NCBI RefSeq assembly: GCF_001653235.2
Contig: NC_035790.1
Location: 62,001 to 126,000 of the forward strand
Direction of reading: 5' to 3'
DNA length: 64,000 bases
From: Pochonia chlamydosporia 170
Lineage: Eukaryota > Ascomycota > Sordariomycetes > Hypocreales > Clavicipitaceae
The position numbers were made by a program, and so were the translations under genes. The notes beneath the pieces are model-generated. The model was not told the DNA's origin, searched no databases, and was given only the letters and a program-made list of their open reading frames with translations. Of the stretch, positions 53,480 to 64,000 are shown piece by piece. Each line of letters begins with the position of its first letter. Position 1 is the first letter of the stretch.

Positions 53480-56400
53480 GTGGCCAGAATTGCTAGTCTT
53501 AGCGAGGCTAGAATATGCCAGCGCGCAGTAAAACCCGGAGCTGGTGTCAAGTCCCACTTTAGCCATATACATCGGGTAAAGGGAGAACAGCTTAAAGACA
53601 TTGCGGATTATGCCAACGCAGACTCGCTTCACGATCCAAATACAATTGAACTGCCAGCCGACTGGAGCGAACCAGTGCCGATTATTAAAATAGAACATGG
53701 ATTTAGCTGTAACTCATGTCGGTATCTTACGAGATCGGAGAAGAACGCATTGCATCACTGGAAAGAGTCACAACACAACCGTGGGGGACCAAAATACAGT
53801 GCTGTAAAACTTCAGTCATGGACGCCGACCAAACGCGCGAGATATTGGATTATTAACGTTCCCGGCGACAGTACAGTAGCGCCACTGCCGCCGTCCGGGC
53901 CGGAGGAAAGCGCGATGGACAATATTATTGCTGAGAGCCAGGCCGAGCTACTAGAAGAGGATACCAAGCGAAACGAGCATGGTAATAGGCAAGAGGGCAT
54001 TGACTTTGACTCGACTTGGGTTAAGCATATGAAGTGGGTGAGGCACTTTGGGGATCGAAATCTGCTCGATATACACGATGCGGCCCAGGGGATACGAGCA
54101 AGAGCCAGCAAGGCAAAGACGAGAGCTCCCGAGGACGAGATGAATACGAGAGAGACGCAACTTCTTACGCGACTGGGCGAGAGCTTTGATCGAGAGGTAG
54201 ACCGCTGCAGCTGGCGGCTTTCCAGCGTACCAGACGAGACATTACAGTGTCTTCGCGGCATTGAGCCAGGCAAGCCGCATCAAAGCCCGTTTAGGCGCAC
54301 GACGAAGGACAAGTCACAGGCGAGGTACCAGGCTGTCGGACATCGCTACTTAGAGTTCTGCTGGCGGGCATACCAGCTAGGTCGCGAGGAAGCGGCAAGC
54401 CAACTGGCAATGCGTTTTACAGACGAGCAGTGGAGTCTAATGGGAGACGTGGCCCACGAGCTAGAGGACGAAGACCAGCCGCTAGACAACAAACAGGCCG
54501 AGCAACAGAACGACAGCGGCTTCTTCAGCGGAGATGACGACGACAGCGATGGCAGCGAAAACTGGGGGGACGACGAGTGGGAGCAAATATTCGGACACAG
54601 AGAGACCGCTGTGATGGGGACAAGATCGCTCGACCAGGCCGTGTTTCAATTCATGATCGCTTCGATCAAAGTGCGTGTTGGCGGAGACATGTACAGCAAC
54701 GCAATGCTGTGCTTTTGCGCGGCAACCGGCATTAGGAGGCACCCGCTGGGCTTTACGGAAGCATATTTATATACCGGTGTGTTAGCGGCGCTAGCATGGC
54801 TGGCTCGTCTCTTCTTTCTCGAGGCTGGATTTGAGAATGTGTCGCCAGAAGAGCACGGCATTGGAGTGAAGACTCTTGATCGATTCAAGGAGGACCACGC
54901 GAGGTGGATGTGCGTAGGTACGTATACGGTCATGAGCAAGATCATCAACTGGATGGCGTATGGCAAGGGACATCGCAATAAGACGGTCGGGCCGCCAACG
55001 GTGCGCTGGACGGACAACTACGAGGCGTTAATGCACAATGGCGAGCGGCTGGTCGTGCGTGACTTCCAGCGGGCAGCTTGCACAGTCATGGTTCAAGCGG
55101 ACAATTTGCTCAACCAGCTGCTTGGCGGTAGGTGGGATCGCATCGGCCCCGGAATAGACATGAAGCGGATCGTTGACAGCACGTCGAGAGTTGGGGCGGG
55201 CCATTCGTTTGCGACGAACGACAAGAACGCTTGGCTAGAGGTCGGGCCGGGCAAAGTTCTGCGTTCTATGGAGGCGTCAATATTTGACAAGAAGACAAAC
55301 CAGTGGAAGCAGGCTGGCGTGCGAAGGTGGATGCGGTGGCTGCGTGTATTCCGAGAAGCATTAATGCTCCTGTCACATATCTGGGAAGGGCAACCGGGGC
55401 GTGGGCCCGAAACGGCAACATTACGGCAACTGTGACACATGGCAACTGCTCCGTAATGTCTTTCTGTACGACGGCCAGGTTATGCTTGTCACAGACCGGG
55501 ACAAAATGAAGGCAATCCGCGGGACCGGCCGTATGGTAGCAAGGTTCCTGCCTGACCGTATCGGTCGAATGATGGTCGCTTATATTGCATGGCTCCTGCC
55601 GGCTGAGAGGACACTGCGGCGCAAATGCAAATTACCGGAACCACGGGAAGAGTGCTTGGAGTTCTTGTGGAGAAATGGCAACTCGAAATGCTGGGGCACA
55701 GAACGACTCAGCTCGATCATGACGCGTATGCTGCAGGCGGAAATCAAGATGAGGCTCGGTGTTGGGCGATACCGGGTGATGGCAATTGAGTTCGGGCGGA
55801 GAATTCGAGGACTGGTGATAAGACAAATCGATGGCATGGCCGGTGACGACGAGGATGAGGAGGGGCTAGAGATGGACCAGATGACAGGCGAGGCGCTCGA
55901 TGTCAGAGGCAGCTGGAATATCGTATGGGATCTTCAGAGCACGCATAGCACGAAGATGGCGCGGCTGCACTACGCCGTACACGTCGGCATGCCAAACGGA
56001 TTGACGCCGGAGATGATCGAGAACTTCAGGGGGATCAGTCATCTGTGGCACCAGTTCTTGATGGAAGGAGACGAAGGCCGAGCAGGGTGGAAACGCAAGG
56101 CAGCGGGCGACGAATCGACCGGGGCACGGAAGAAGAGTAAGAAAGGCCGGCCGGATAAGGAGGAAAACGAGCGACATATGGTCGAGGGACTGCGGACGCT
56201 GATGGGTCCAGGGTCAACATGGCGGCCAGGAAAGCAGCGGGAGTGCATGGAGAAGATTCTCGCGCTTCACGGAGAAGAGTCAGCGATATGCGTGCTACCC
56301 ACGGGTGCTGGCAAGAGCTTGCTGTTCATGGTTCCAGCCATCATGCGCGGCGGCGGCACGAACGTGGTGGTGGTGCCATTCGCGGCGCTGATGACGGACA

Positions 56401-56873
56401 TGGTGGACAAGGCGAGGCGGATGGGGGTGGATGTGATCGAGTTCCGGCCATCAGTTAACTCAGAACGGGAATGCTTGCCCAGGGCAGCGCGGATGGTGGT
56501 CGTTAGCGCGGACACGGTGTCGGTTCCAAGCTTGCTAGCATATGTAGATGGCTTGAAAGAGGATGGACTGCTGCAGCGGATATTCATCGACGAGGCGCAC
56601 ACGGCAATTACAGACGCTTCATACCGGGTGAGGCTTACGCAGTTGAAGGGCTTAACGCGCTTCGAGAGGCCGATTGTGCTGCTGACCGCGACTTTGCCGG
56701 TGACATTTGAGCGGTGGTTCCGGGAAGAGCTGCTGGCGGATGGCGCCGAGACTATTCGGGAGCGGACAACGAAGCTAAATTGCCGATATGAGGTGGAGCA
56801 GGTCAAGCCGGGGCCGGTGTCCCAGCCACAATTGAGAGGGCACCTGAGTGGAGTCTCCTGTAGTCGCAACTAA
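53480..56873 (+). pseudogene. OrsD finger / recombinase-like / RecQ helicase gene, frameshifted and truncated
   Basis: Same architecture as the upstream gene, followed by a RecQ-type helicase. The N-terminus is cut inside the first finger (ICQRAVKPGAGVKSHF). The second finger is FSCNSCRYLTRSEKNALHHW. Near 55430 one extra base shifts the frame (TLRQL stop against RHCDTWQLLRN). The recombinase-like part then continues (RFLPDRIGRMMVAYI, QSTHSTKMARLHYAV). Helicase motifs: I LPTGAGKSLL, Ia VVVVPFAAL, II IFIDEAHTA, III LLTATLP. The frame ends at GVSCSRN soon after, so motifs IV-VI and the RQC part are missing. Composition is clearly more GC-rich than the 49915 gene. Such genes are known in subtelomeres. 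Non-functional as written. Confidence 0.85.
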
Positions 56874-57472
56874 TGTCAAAAGCGGAGATTGTAGCATGCC
56901 AAGAATTGACCCAGAAAACTAATGGAGGTTCCATGTTGGATAGATGCCGAAAGTGGCGTACCTAGTGGTCGATTTGGCTATAGAAAAGGTTGTGCCATTT
57001 CCCGCTATTTACCTCCTCCGCTGGGTGTGTTCAGGAGGTTTAATGCGCGCTTATTTGGCTGCTATATTCCCCCTTTCCGGCTCACGTGGTCTCAAAATGC
57101 GCCAAATGCGCCATCCCCTACGTTGACGTATGTAGTGCTCGATTTGGCTTTGTAGTCATTTAAGGTTGTGCCTTTCATTCACAAGAGAGCTGGGCACATT
57201 GTGGCGCATTTTGACCTACTCAGGACCGCAAATGCATGTGCTTAACAGCCAAAATAGTCGCATACGTCCTCGCATACACAATCAGTGAAGGAGGCAAAGG
57301 GCGCTTCCTTCTGCACTGGTTTAGATTACCCTATGCTGGAAAATCATATCCACTGATCTTCTACCCGACTTCATGGCCTGCTATACTGCACATCTATGAT
57401 CTTTGGCATGAGAATTTAACAGAAAGGAGAGTACGCAGGATGGCAGCGACTTGAGAGTCCAAGCCAACTGAC
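56874..57472. other. Spacer with an imperfect direct repeat
   Basis: About 600 bp between the truncated helicase and the HP1-like gene. GTACCTAGTGGTCGATTTGG at about 56959 recurs as GTATGTAGTGCTCGATTTGG at about 57127, and both are followed by AAGGTTGTGCC. No gene recognised; it would include the HP1-like promoter. Confidence 0.55.
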
Positions 57473-58308
57473 ATGGCAAAACTGAAGCATCCGCGGCCAA
57501 GTAAGCGCCGTGCAGTTGAGTCCAACGACGAAGACGAATGCGGAACTAATTCCGAATCAAGATCGAGATGCGGTGAAGAGTTAAAGAGCACCCATGAGGA
57601 GAAAGAGGGTGGTGGTGATTGGTAAAGCAATACATGCATACAGCTCCACGCATTCTCAACTGACAGTTTCAAGGTACAACATTGAATCAATTAAGAGCCA
57701 CAGGGCTACCCCAGACGTACGTTCATCGCAATTACTTGTTGCCTGATCGAGCCTAACTTCACCAGGGAACAGTTGAGTACCTTGTCAAGTGGGAGCCAAC
57801 TTGGGAGCCCGAGGCTGGCTTGAAGTAAGACTTCGAAGATCTATGTGCAGAAGATGCAGGTGCTAACATCACGAAGAGAATCAGTTCCAGAGATTGTAGC
57901 ACATTATAATGATGCCATCAGCACCGGCAAAAATGTCACTGAAAAAGGAGACAGAAAGCGGACCAGCGAAACCCCTGAGAATCGAGAAACAACGAAACAA
58001 AAGAAGCTGGGTTACAAGGGGAAGTCGACCTCAGACAATGCGACCGAGAAGTGGAGCCTACCGTTGGGCCCTTGGGAAGATGACATTCAGTCTATTGACG
58101 CCATAGAAGACGAGGGGGATGGTAGCCTAGTTGCATATGTGACTTGGGTGGGTGGCAGAAAGATCCTGCTTGATGTACCAGTGTTACGCCGAAAATGCCC
58201 GCAGAAGGTATGAACTCTTGGCGCAGTGCTGTCTTCCACTGACAAGTTCAGATGCTCCTCTTCTACGAACACAATATATTCGGGGGCAAGACAGTTACTG
58301 GAGATTAA
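57473..58308 (+). CDS. HP1-like protein, chromodomain plus chromo shadow domain (five exons, 212 aa)
   Basis: Heterochromatin-protein-1-like: HP1 binds methylated H3K9 through the chromodomain and partners through the shadow domain. My exons are 57473-57621, 57674-57716, 57766-57824, 57877-58207 and 58252-58308, 639 nt in total (213 codons). Introns are 52, 49, 52 and 44 nt with GCTAAC/CCTAAC branch sites. Chromodomain residues 51-98: YNIESIKSHR, VEYLVKW, EPTWEPEAGL, IVAHYNDAI. Shadow domain about 143-205: GPWEDDIQSIDAIEDEG, AYVTWVGG, then RKCPQKMLLFYEHNI, a hallmark formed across intron 4. Odd: the usual KG[YFW] loop after VKW, which supplies the third cage aromatic, is absent. The hinge is basic (GDRKRTSE). 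No stops. Confidence 0.88.
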
Positions 58309-58978
58309 CTGGTTCAACCCAGGCCGTGCAGACCAAATTACTACCTTTTTGTGTGGGTGGGTAGAGGCCTGGTGAGTGTACGAGTATAGCCTTCATGAAA
58401 GGACAGTACATGGCGTGGCATACTTGTGTATGATGAACAACAGAAAACCTAGACCTAAGCTGCCCAATCACCAAAGTCCACTGTCGGGGCTTGGTTCTAC
58501 CAAAGGACTTCCTTTCCTCATAGAATCAAGCCAGCAATTTTTCACGTACCTCAAGACGGGATAGGAACCCCGCGTTCATCTGTCCGCTTAGTCCGTTTCT
58601 TGAGCATCATGCATTTTGGTTATGAGGTGACCCTTAGCTCCGAGAGATGGAACGTCAACGTCTCAGATCCATCAACAACTTCAAGACCAGCAGACAAGTT
58701 GGCTGCTTAAGACACCGAGGCACCTTTTCCATCTGGTCGGTGGTGGACCCGTGCCTCATGGGGATCCGACATTGATCTTACACGGAGAGGGCATAAGGGA
58801 CAAGTAGGAAAGGGAAGAGGGATTTGGATATGAGTCTTCAAAGCTTACGGTTAATCTATTGTCGTATTGCAAAGCAGACATTTGACAGGTTCCTTACAGG
58901 TGCGCTCATATGCCTTAATACCAGCCCTCTGTGAGATATTCGTGCCATTATCTTCGTATAATCTCGGGCTCCCTATAT
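58309..58978. other. Spacer, no gene seen
   Basis: Nothing recognised up to the fourth hAT-1 element. The minus-strand frame 58851-58978 running out of the element looks like chance. Confidence 0.5.
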
Positions 58979-59561
58979 TAGTGATGTTGTACTTTTCGTA
59001 CAACACTGTTGTACGTACGTACGTACAAGAAGAAAAAGTACGTACGCGTACTGCGTACGTACGATATTCCAAATAGGGGAATTTGTGGGTCACATCGTAC
59101 AAATACGGAGCTGTACAAAAGCTCTGTTGGCTCAACGCACTCCTGATTTTGTACCAATTGAAGGTATCGCTAAAAAGATGGCGCCCACCAAAGCTAACCC
59201 TAAAAAAGCGCTGGGCGGATCTTGAGGAGAAGGACTGGCTAGAACTCGAAGATTCATATCTCGAGTTATTTGTGAATGCGCAGGGCAAGAAGGTCTGGAT
59301 GGACGGCGCGATGGCCTCAACCAATGAGGATTTTGAGTGGGAGGTGTATTACAGTCGACGGGTGATATATTGGGTGTTGACACTGAGGTGGAATCTGAGG
59401 TTTGAGGCTCAAAAATGGTGCAAGGGCAGGGCTCACTATTGCCCAAAAAGGAAGGGGAAATTTGTATGTATGTACTGTACTGTACAACCCCATTGTACGT
59501 ACGGTACTAGGGCTAAAATACAGTACTGTACGTACACGTACTGTACAAGGCCACATCACTA
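58979..59561 (+). mobile_element. hAT-1 deletion derivative (MITE), copy 4, TSD CCCTATAT
   Basis: 583 bp, identical by eye to copies 1 and 3. Exact 8-bp target duplication CCCTATAT at 58971-58978 and 59562-59569, which defines the element ends as TAGTGATGT...ACATCACTA. The empty site would read CCCTATATAAG, a TATA-box-like sequence. Confidence 0.95.
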
Positions 59562-59595
59562 CCCTATATAAGACCTAAAGTCCAATCCCCTCGTT

Positions 59596-59826
59596 CTATG
59601 CCTCCTGGGGTATATGGCCTAGCTCGGTGGTTTCCATTCCATATGGCTCGGGATTGTCGACTAGACCAAATTGGTCCCGTATGGTGGAGACAATGGTAGT
59701 TCCAATCTCACAGGACTTTGCTGCTCTGACCGGCTCGCGACCCTTGCCGCCCCAAGTCCTAGTTTCATGCAAGACACGGTCTCCTTCAAGCAAGACCAAT
59801 GCCAGGTTCTGATGCCTAGCAGACAA
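59596..59826 (-). CDS. Unrecognised short protein-like frame
   Basis: 76-aa frame with plausible protein composition (LVLLEGDRVLHETRTWGG, IVSTIRDQFGLVD). I do not recognise the family. It ends just before the copy 4 MITE insertion and could be the end of a larger, spliced or broken gene. Low confidence that it is real. Confidence 0.2.
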   Translation of the reverse strand: MSARHQNLALVLLEGDRVLHETRTWGGKGREPVRAAKSCEIGTTIVSTIRDQFGLVDNPEPYGMETTELGHIPQEA

Positions 59827-61106
59827 CCATCTGCTTCTATCTTGTCCTTTCGAGCAATTTGCGTATACTAACTACTCTTCTAGGGACTGGTACCCGCCCT
59901 CACATGTGTGTGCTTGGCACATGACACCTTTTCTAGAATTTCATTTTGGGGCGCCACTTCCAAACCATGCTTCATCTGCCATGGAAACACACTAGAGTGA
60001 GCCGCTAGTTCGACGTTCGGGGCTCTCGTTAACAACCTGCTCAGTCCCAGAAGGTTGGGGTGTCAGTAACGAATGTGACACCCTAATGGTTTGGGGAACG
60101 TGCCCTCCGATGGCGTAGGGTAATCCGTGCCCGTGGTGTGATTTCCGCCTTTGGAACTCTCGGCCCATTTTGACTTAAACATGCTGTAGAGAAACAGGCA
60201 GCGGAGAAAAGGAATGGGCTTGCGCTCTCGCCTCCATCCCTGTCAGCAAGCGAGATTAGCTTGTCAAGCCCAGGAGCTCTCCTTTTCTTCACCTTTGGAT
60301 ACTTGTCATAGTCGTCAGCTAGTTGTCAATATACTCAGCTTAAACCGTTGCAGGATGTGTGGGTTATCATTTGGGACAATAGCTGGACCCACAAAACGCG
60401 TTTGAAGACGAACCATGTGTGCCTACTGTTTCATTCCCCAAGTAAACTAATCAACAGCAGTGGAGCCGTTTGTTGCTGAGGGCGAAGGTGGCACTGTTGT
60501 GAACAAATCTATCACCGGCCGATTGTATTAAATAGACACCAGGGTGAAACGTAACTGCCGCTAAAAGTCATGAGAGTTCGGCTAAGGTGGTGCCTGAGGG
60601 GGTAAGGTTGCAAAATGGCCTCCCCCCCCCCCCCCGGCGCCCGGCCCCCTTACGGAGAGGCAACACAAGGCACAGAGGATCAAAACAAAAAAAAAAGGGT
60701 TCAGGATTTTTTGAGCAAGGAATCGACTAAATTGGCCCCATTGTGAAAACAGGAAACGCACCGCGTATCCGACAGAGTGCTACCCCACAAAAGTCTCGTC
60801 TCCTACTTCCTGAGGCTCCATGAAACATTTGTGGAGGCCTGTCAACGCCAGAGACGAAAAGTCCAGACAGTCCAGTCAACCATGAATAGCTAAAAGATCT
60901 AAGGGCTTGCGTCATCTGGTACCTGCGCCGTCTAGTCCGTGGCAATCACCACCAGAGCCTCCGCGAGGCTTGCAATTGCCAATGTTCACAATATCCCGAA
61001 TAGGTAACTACAGGGCCACGAAATTGGGGCCACGAAACCCAAAATCGGAATAGTGCCTGGCATGTCCAGAAAACCCCAGAGAGGAAATTTACGTGGATCC
61101 GACCCT
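59827..61106. other. Spacer with homopolymer tracts
   Basis: 1.3 kb with no gene recognised. A run of about 14 C at 60620-60634 and an A run near 60687-60697 are low-complexity tracts prone to sequencing error. Confidence 0.55.
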
Positions 61107-63669
61107 TCAAGCAGAATAAGCACCAATGTGAGCCATATAATTCTTGTCCTGATTCTCACCCTGGGTAGAGTTGTTCATCTCACGGTGAGCCTCACCGCCT
61201 TGCAAAGAACCATCATATTGTATAGTTTGTTGCTCTCTTGGCGCCTCCATCGGGCCGGAGAAGGTGATGAGATGTGAAGACTTCTTCATACAGGCGCTAC
61301 AGACAACAATATTCGTTCCATGAGTCATCTTCTCTGTGATGCAAGTCTTGCAGAACACATGGTTGCAAGGCCGGATGCTGCAAGAATGTTCACCGTCAAC
61401 AATGATACCTGGATCTAGGCCGCTGCAGTATATTGAAACATAGAACATGGGGCGAAGTTTGCTCTCACTCACATTGTATCAGCAAGGCTGACCTCGCAGA
61501 AAAAGCACTCGATAAGTGTCTGGCCATCAAAAGTGGTCTCTCGACGCAAGTTCCCGGAGCGAAGGTCTATTGACCCAGTACTTTGTAACCTTGCAAGAAT
61601 TTCGCTCCCAGCCACTGATGTATGTGAAAGAAAATGATGAAATGGTAGCCTTGCTTTCTTGTAGTCTATGAACGACATTGGAGGCCGTGGGGCGTCAAGG
61701 CCGGTAAAGGACTTGAAGGAAACCGCATTAAGAACCTGGACGTTGACGACCCGGGATCTTCCCCAATTCCACCATTCGGGTTGTGAATCAACGCAGACGT
61801 CTTGGAAGACTTTGCCGCCGAGAGCTAATCCATTTTCCCAAGAAGACATGGTAGGCTCGTCTTGACGCTCCCTTCCATGCGACCCTTTACACATGGAAAG
61901 CTCCCTTATCGAGGAAAAGGCTTGGTAGGTTATAATAGCGCCGTCTTCAAGCATATGGTGCAGGGGTACGTCAGGCGCAGGCTCAAGCTCGCGACTGCCG
62001 ACAAACAATGCAACTCTTTCAACGTGAAACGAGTCACTAACTGGGCAGAAGAGTTGATGAAGACTCATAAAGGGATTGACCCGCCAGCTACGAGTCTCCG
62101 GATAGACATCGTAATGCCATGCTGGAGAGTAGAAATAACCAAATCGTCGTCCATATTTTGTCTCCGAAGAATAAAAATCCTGGCTGTGGCTGGTTCGAAC
62201 ATTAAGTGTCATGGGGAAGATCGACTCTAACTCCAATGTCTGGTCGGCATGCTGGAACTCGGCGGCGGCAATCAACTCATGAACCAGAGTCGGTCGATTT
62301 GAAATGTTGCTAACTCGAGTAGTTCGGCGCATTGGCATGCGAGGAAGATAACTATTCCCTAACGATATATTGGAATTAGCCTAGTGAGACTAAGGCGGCG
62401 AAGGAAAGAGAAGCTAGACTAACAGGCTGCCTCATGTACAAGAGGTTCTGGCAAGCCCGCTGGGAAGACCTTTTGGAAGCGTTCTAAAAGCTCCGGACCA
62501 GAAACAAATAGGTACTCTCCGGGTCGGAGTTTCAAGTCTTTGGGAGATAACTCCTGCGATGCAGCATCTAATAGATGGCCAAAATGAGACCGTCGAAATT
62601 CTCCTCGTCCAGCGAAACGAGGAGCAATGATCAGCTGGATGCCACCACAATATTCTAAGCCTCCTCTCAACTGAGCCTCAGCTGTGTAGCCTTTAAAGAC
62701 AGGCATTCCGACAAATTGGCGAGCGATGCCAATACCGCTGTTGGTGAAGAAGCCGTCCAGTCTCTTCTGTGGAGGCACCACCACATAATCTTGTGTTGCC
62801 GGGGAAGCCTGATGCTCCGGTATACTTCCAGTAATCGAATTTACAGATCCTGCTAGTACTTTCACCGCAAAGGAAGACTCAGGAAAGGAAGACTCAGGAA
62901 AGAACCATTGTGGCTGGTCGCGGTAGTATCTTTTAGTAATTCTCGGGCGCCCACTTTCGAAAACCAGGGAGATTGCCTCCCTCTGAAACGTTGATATAAG
63001 AAGCCCAGACTTTTGTTTCATCTCCATTGGTAACTTGCTTTGTAGTGCATCGACATTAAACAACGGGAATGGACCAAAATGGACAGGAGGGTTATATTTA
63101 GTGCCATCCTCAGGCACTCTCAAAGTCCTATTCACCGAGATGTTGATCGAATTGCCCGCGTACGCATCGTAAGCCGTAAGTGTCGTCGCATTCTTGGATA
63201 TTTGTAACGATTCGATCCGGTGGTCTGACCGTATAGCCGTGTCATAAAATTGCTCCAGGGCCAGGCTTTCGTTAATTTGCAAGAAGCCAGGTTCGAATGA
63301 TGACGGTCTGTCAGTTACGTACAATGGGAACGGCAGGGGATCTACTGCGACGGGCGCGAACATTTGGTCGGCTACACGGAAACCACAGATTGACTTATTG
63401 CCTATTTTGCGCCGGGCACCGAGTCAGAAAGTCTAAAATGCTAATAGCAATTCTGCAGAGTATTACAGACCTTTCTCCTCTAGCAGCTGAATGACCTGCT
63501 GCAACGTATCGGTGGGGCTGAGCTCGAACTCGAGACTCTCCTCGACAGAGCAGTTGGTATCGGCGCTTTGGTTGTACGCTGTTAAGTTTTTTATGGTGAC
63601 ACGAAACCTCGAGTGCTTGGATAAGGATCTCACCGTACTGGACGGTTGCGAAGACGGGTGAGCAATCAT
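61107..63669 (-). CDS. Ubiquitin-like domain / RING-finger protein (four exons, 792 aa; N-terminus uncertain)
   Basis: Probable E3-ligase-like protein. My model on the minus strand is 63669-63471, 63401-62424, 62358-61473 and 61422-61107, totalling 2379 nt (793 codons). Introns are 69 (GTCTGT...AAATAG), 65 (GTTAGT, branch GCTAAT, CGTTAG) and 50 nt (GTGAGT...CTGCAG). Residues about 21-70 (FRVTIKNLT, SLEFELSPTDTLQQVIQLLEEKG in two pieces) resemble the ubiquitin fold. RING at about 677-740: CFFC, RPCNHVFCKTC, CSAC. Without the 65-nt intron it would be two tandem genes 80 bp apart (62419-63669 and 61107-62338); exact phase across the join favours one gene. The frame stays open upstream to about 63914 (FGSFDDWLASFSPAQ), so a further 5' exon outside the window is likely. 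Confidence 0.75.
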
Positions 63670-64000
63670 CTCTGGTGCAGTGGATGCTTGCGCCGGCGAA
63701 AACGAAGCCAGCCAATCGTCAAAGCTCCCAAATGATCGGACATTTCGTTCATCTTGTTCAAGTTGACTATGAACATGGGTAGGATCAGTCGCTTCTATAC
63801 TAGCATCTTGCTGGTTTTGCGATGCAACAGCGGTATAAGCAGAACTAGAATATGTCTTTTGCCAGATTAGCTGCTGTGCCTCTCTATGCGTGACATTTCT
63901 ATCTGTTCAGGTATACCTGACGGTATTCGGGGAGAGATACTTGAGGGTTGGATATATTCGGGGCGAATTGTGCCTTCTGTGCCTCTTTGATTTCGGGGCC

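Noticed and set aside
57236..57454. Small frame upstream of the HP1-like gene as a separate gene
   Set aside because: No recognisable motif; it lies where the HP1-like promoter and leader should be.
62339..62423. UBL and RING frames as two tandem genes with an 80-bp spacer
   Set aside because: A well-formed intron joins them in phase and the summed coding length is exact. Kept as an alternative only.
1..64000. CRISPR arrays, tRNA or rRNA genes, bacterial operons
   Set aside because: The only spaced repeats are minisatellite and transposon termini. No cloverleaf or rRNA-like sequence was noticed, and gene structure is spliced and fungal.

Overview
The window is eukaryotic and almost certainly from a filamentous ascomycete (Pezizomycotina, probably Sordariomycetes; the genus is not resolvable by eye). 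The evidence is short introns of 44-70 nt with CTAAC/CTGAC-type branch sites, fungal MULE, hAT and Fot1-like pogo transposons, a LaeA-like methyltransferase, OrsD-type zinc-finger/RecQ genes of the telomere-linked-helicase kind, and C-to-T style nonsense codons of the sort RIP leaves. It reads as a repeat-dense accessory or subtelomeric island: mobile elements and their relics dominate, with few intact host genes between them.

Layout. 1-9751 and 9852-21092 carry the same sequence on both sides of a 100-N gap. Copy 1 corresponds to copy 2 from position 346 on; the only difference I noticed is 1835 extra bases in copy 2. The edges coincide with the gap, so this is probably two overlapping contigs placed end to end. 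The duplicated block holds the 3' part of a MULE (MULE-1), a beta-lactamase-like gene split by a hAT element (hAT-1: a 583-bp deletion derivative in copy 1, the 2418-bp autonomous form in copy 2), the left half of MULE-2, and hAT-2 nested inside MULE-2. MULE-2 ends at 23943. An S9 peptidase gene follows (24055-26578), split by a third hAT-1 element. 26.6-31.5 kb holds relics: LTR fragments, a transposase tail and a zinc-finger gene split by a MITE. 31.9-35.2 kb is hAT-3 beside a minisatellite. A phosphotransferase-like gene lies at 36.0-36.8 kb, and a pogo element carrying two solo LTRs at 37.2-39.4 kb. 40.2-43.8 kb is a quiet stretch with two well-formed multi-exon genes (LaeA-like methyltransferase, bZIP factor). 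45.2-49.8 kb holds MULE-3 (a fragment) and MULE-4 (complete, with TIRs and target duplication). 49.9-56.9 kb holds two large OrsD/recombinase-like genes, the second running into a truncated RecQ helicase. 57.5-58.3 kb is an HP1-like gene with chromodomain and chromo shadow domain. A fourth hAT-1 element is at 59.0-59.6 kb. 61.1-63.7 kb is a gene joining a ubiquitin-like domain to a RING finger.

How the parts relate. hAT-1 full-length codes for a 656-aa transposase that could mobilise the identical 583-bp derivatives, two of which break hydrolase genes. Four MULEs and the pogo transposase, from two unrelated superfamilies, end in the same acidic-C-I-[IV]-[IV] tail, which resembles a SUMO-interacting motif. 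Chromatin-type genes (HP1-like) and a ubiquitin-ligase-like gene share the island with the mobile elements, but no functional link can be shown from sequence alone. Exon structures were worked out by hand from splice signals and frame; all homology statements are recognition from memory, not searches.
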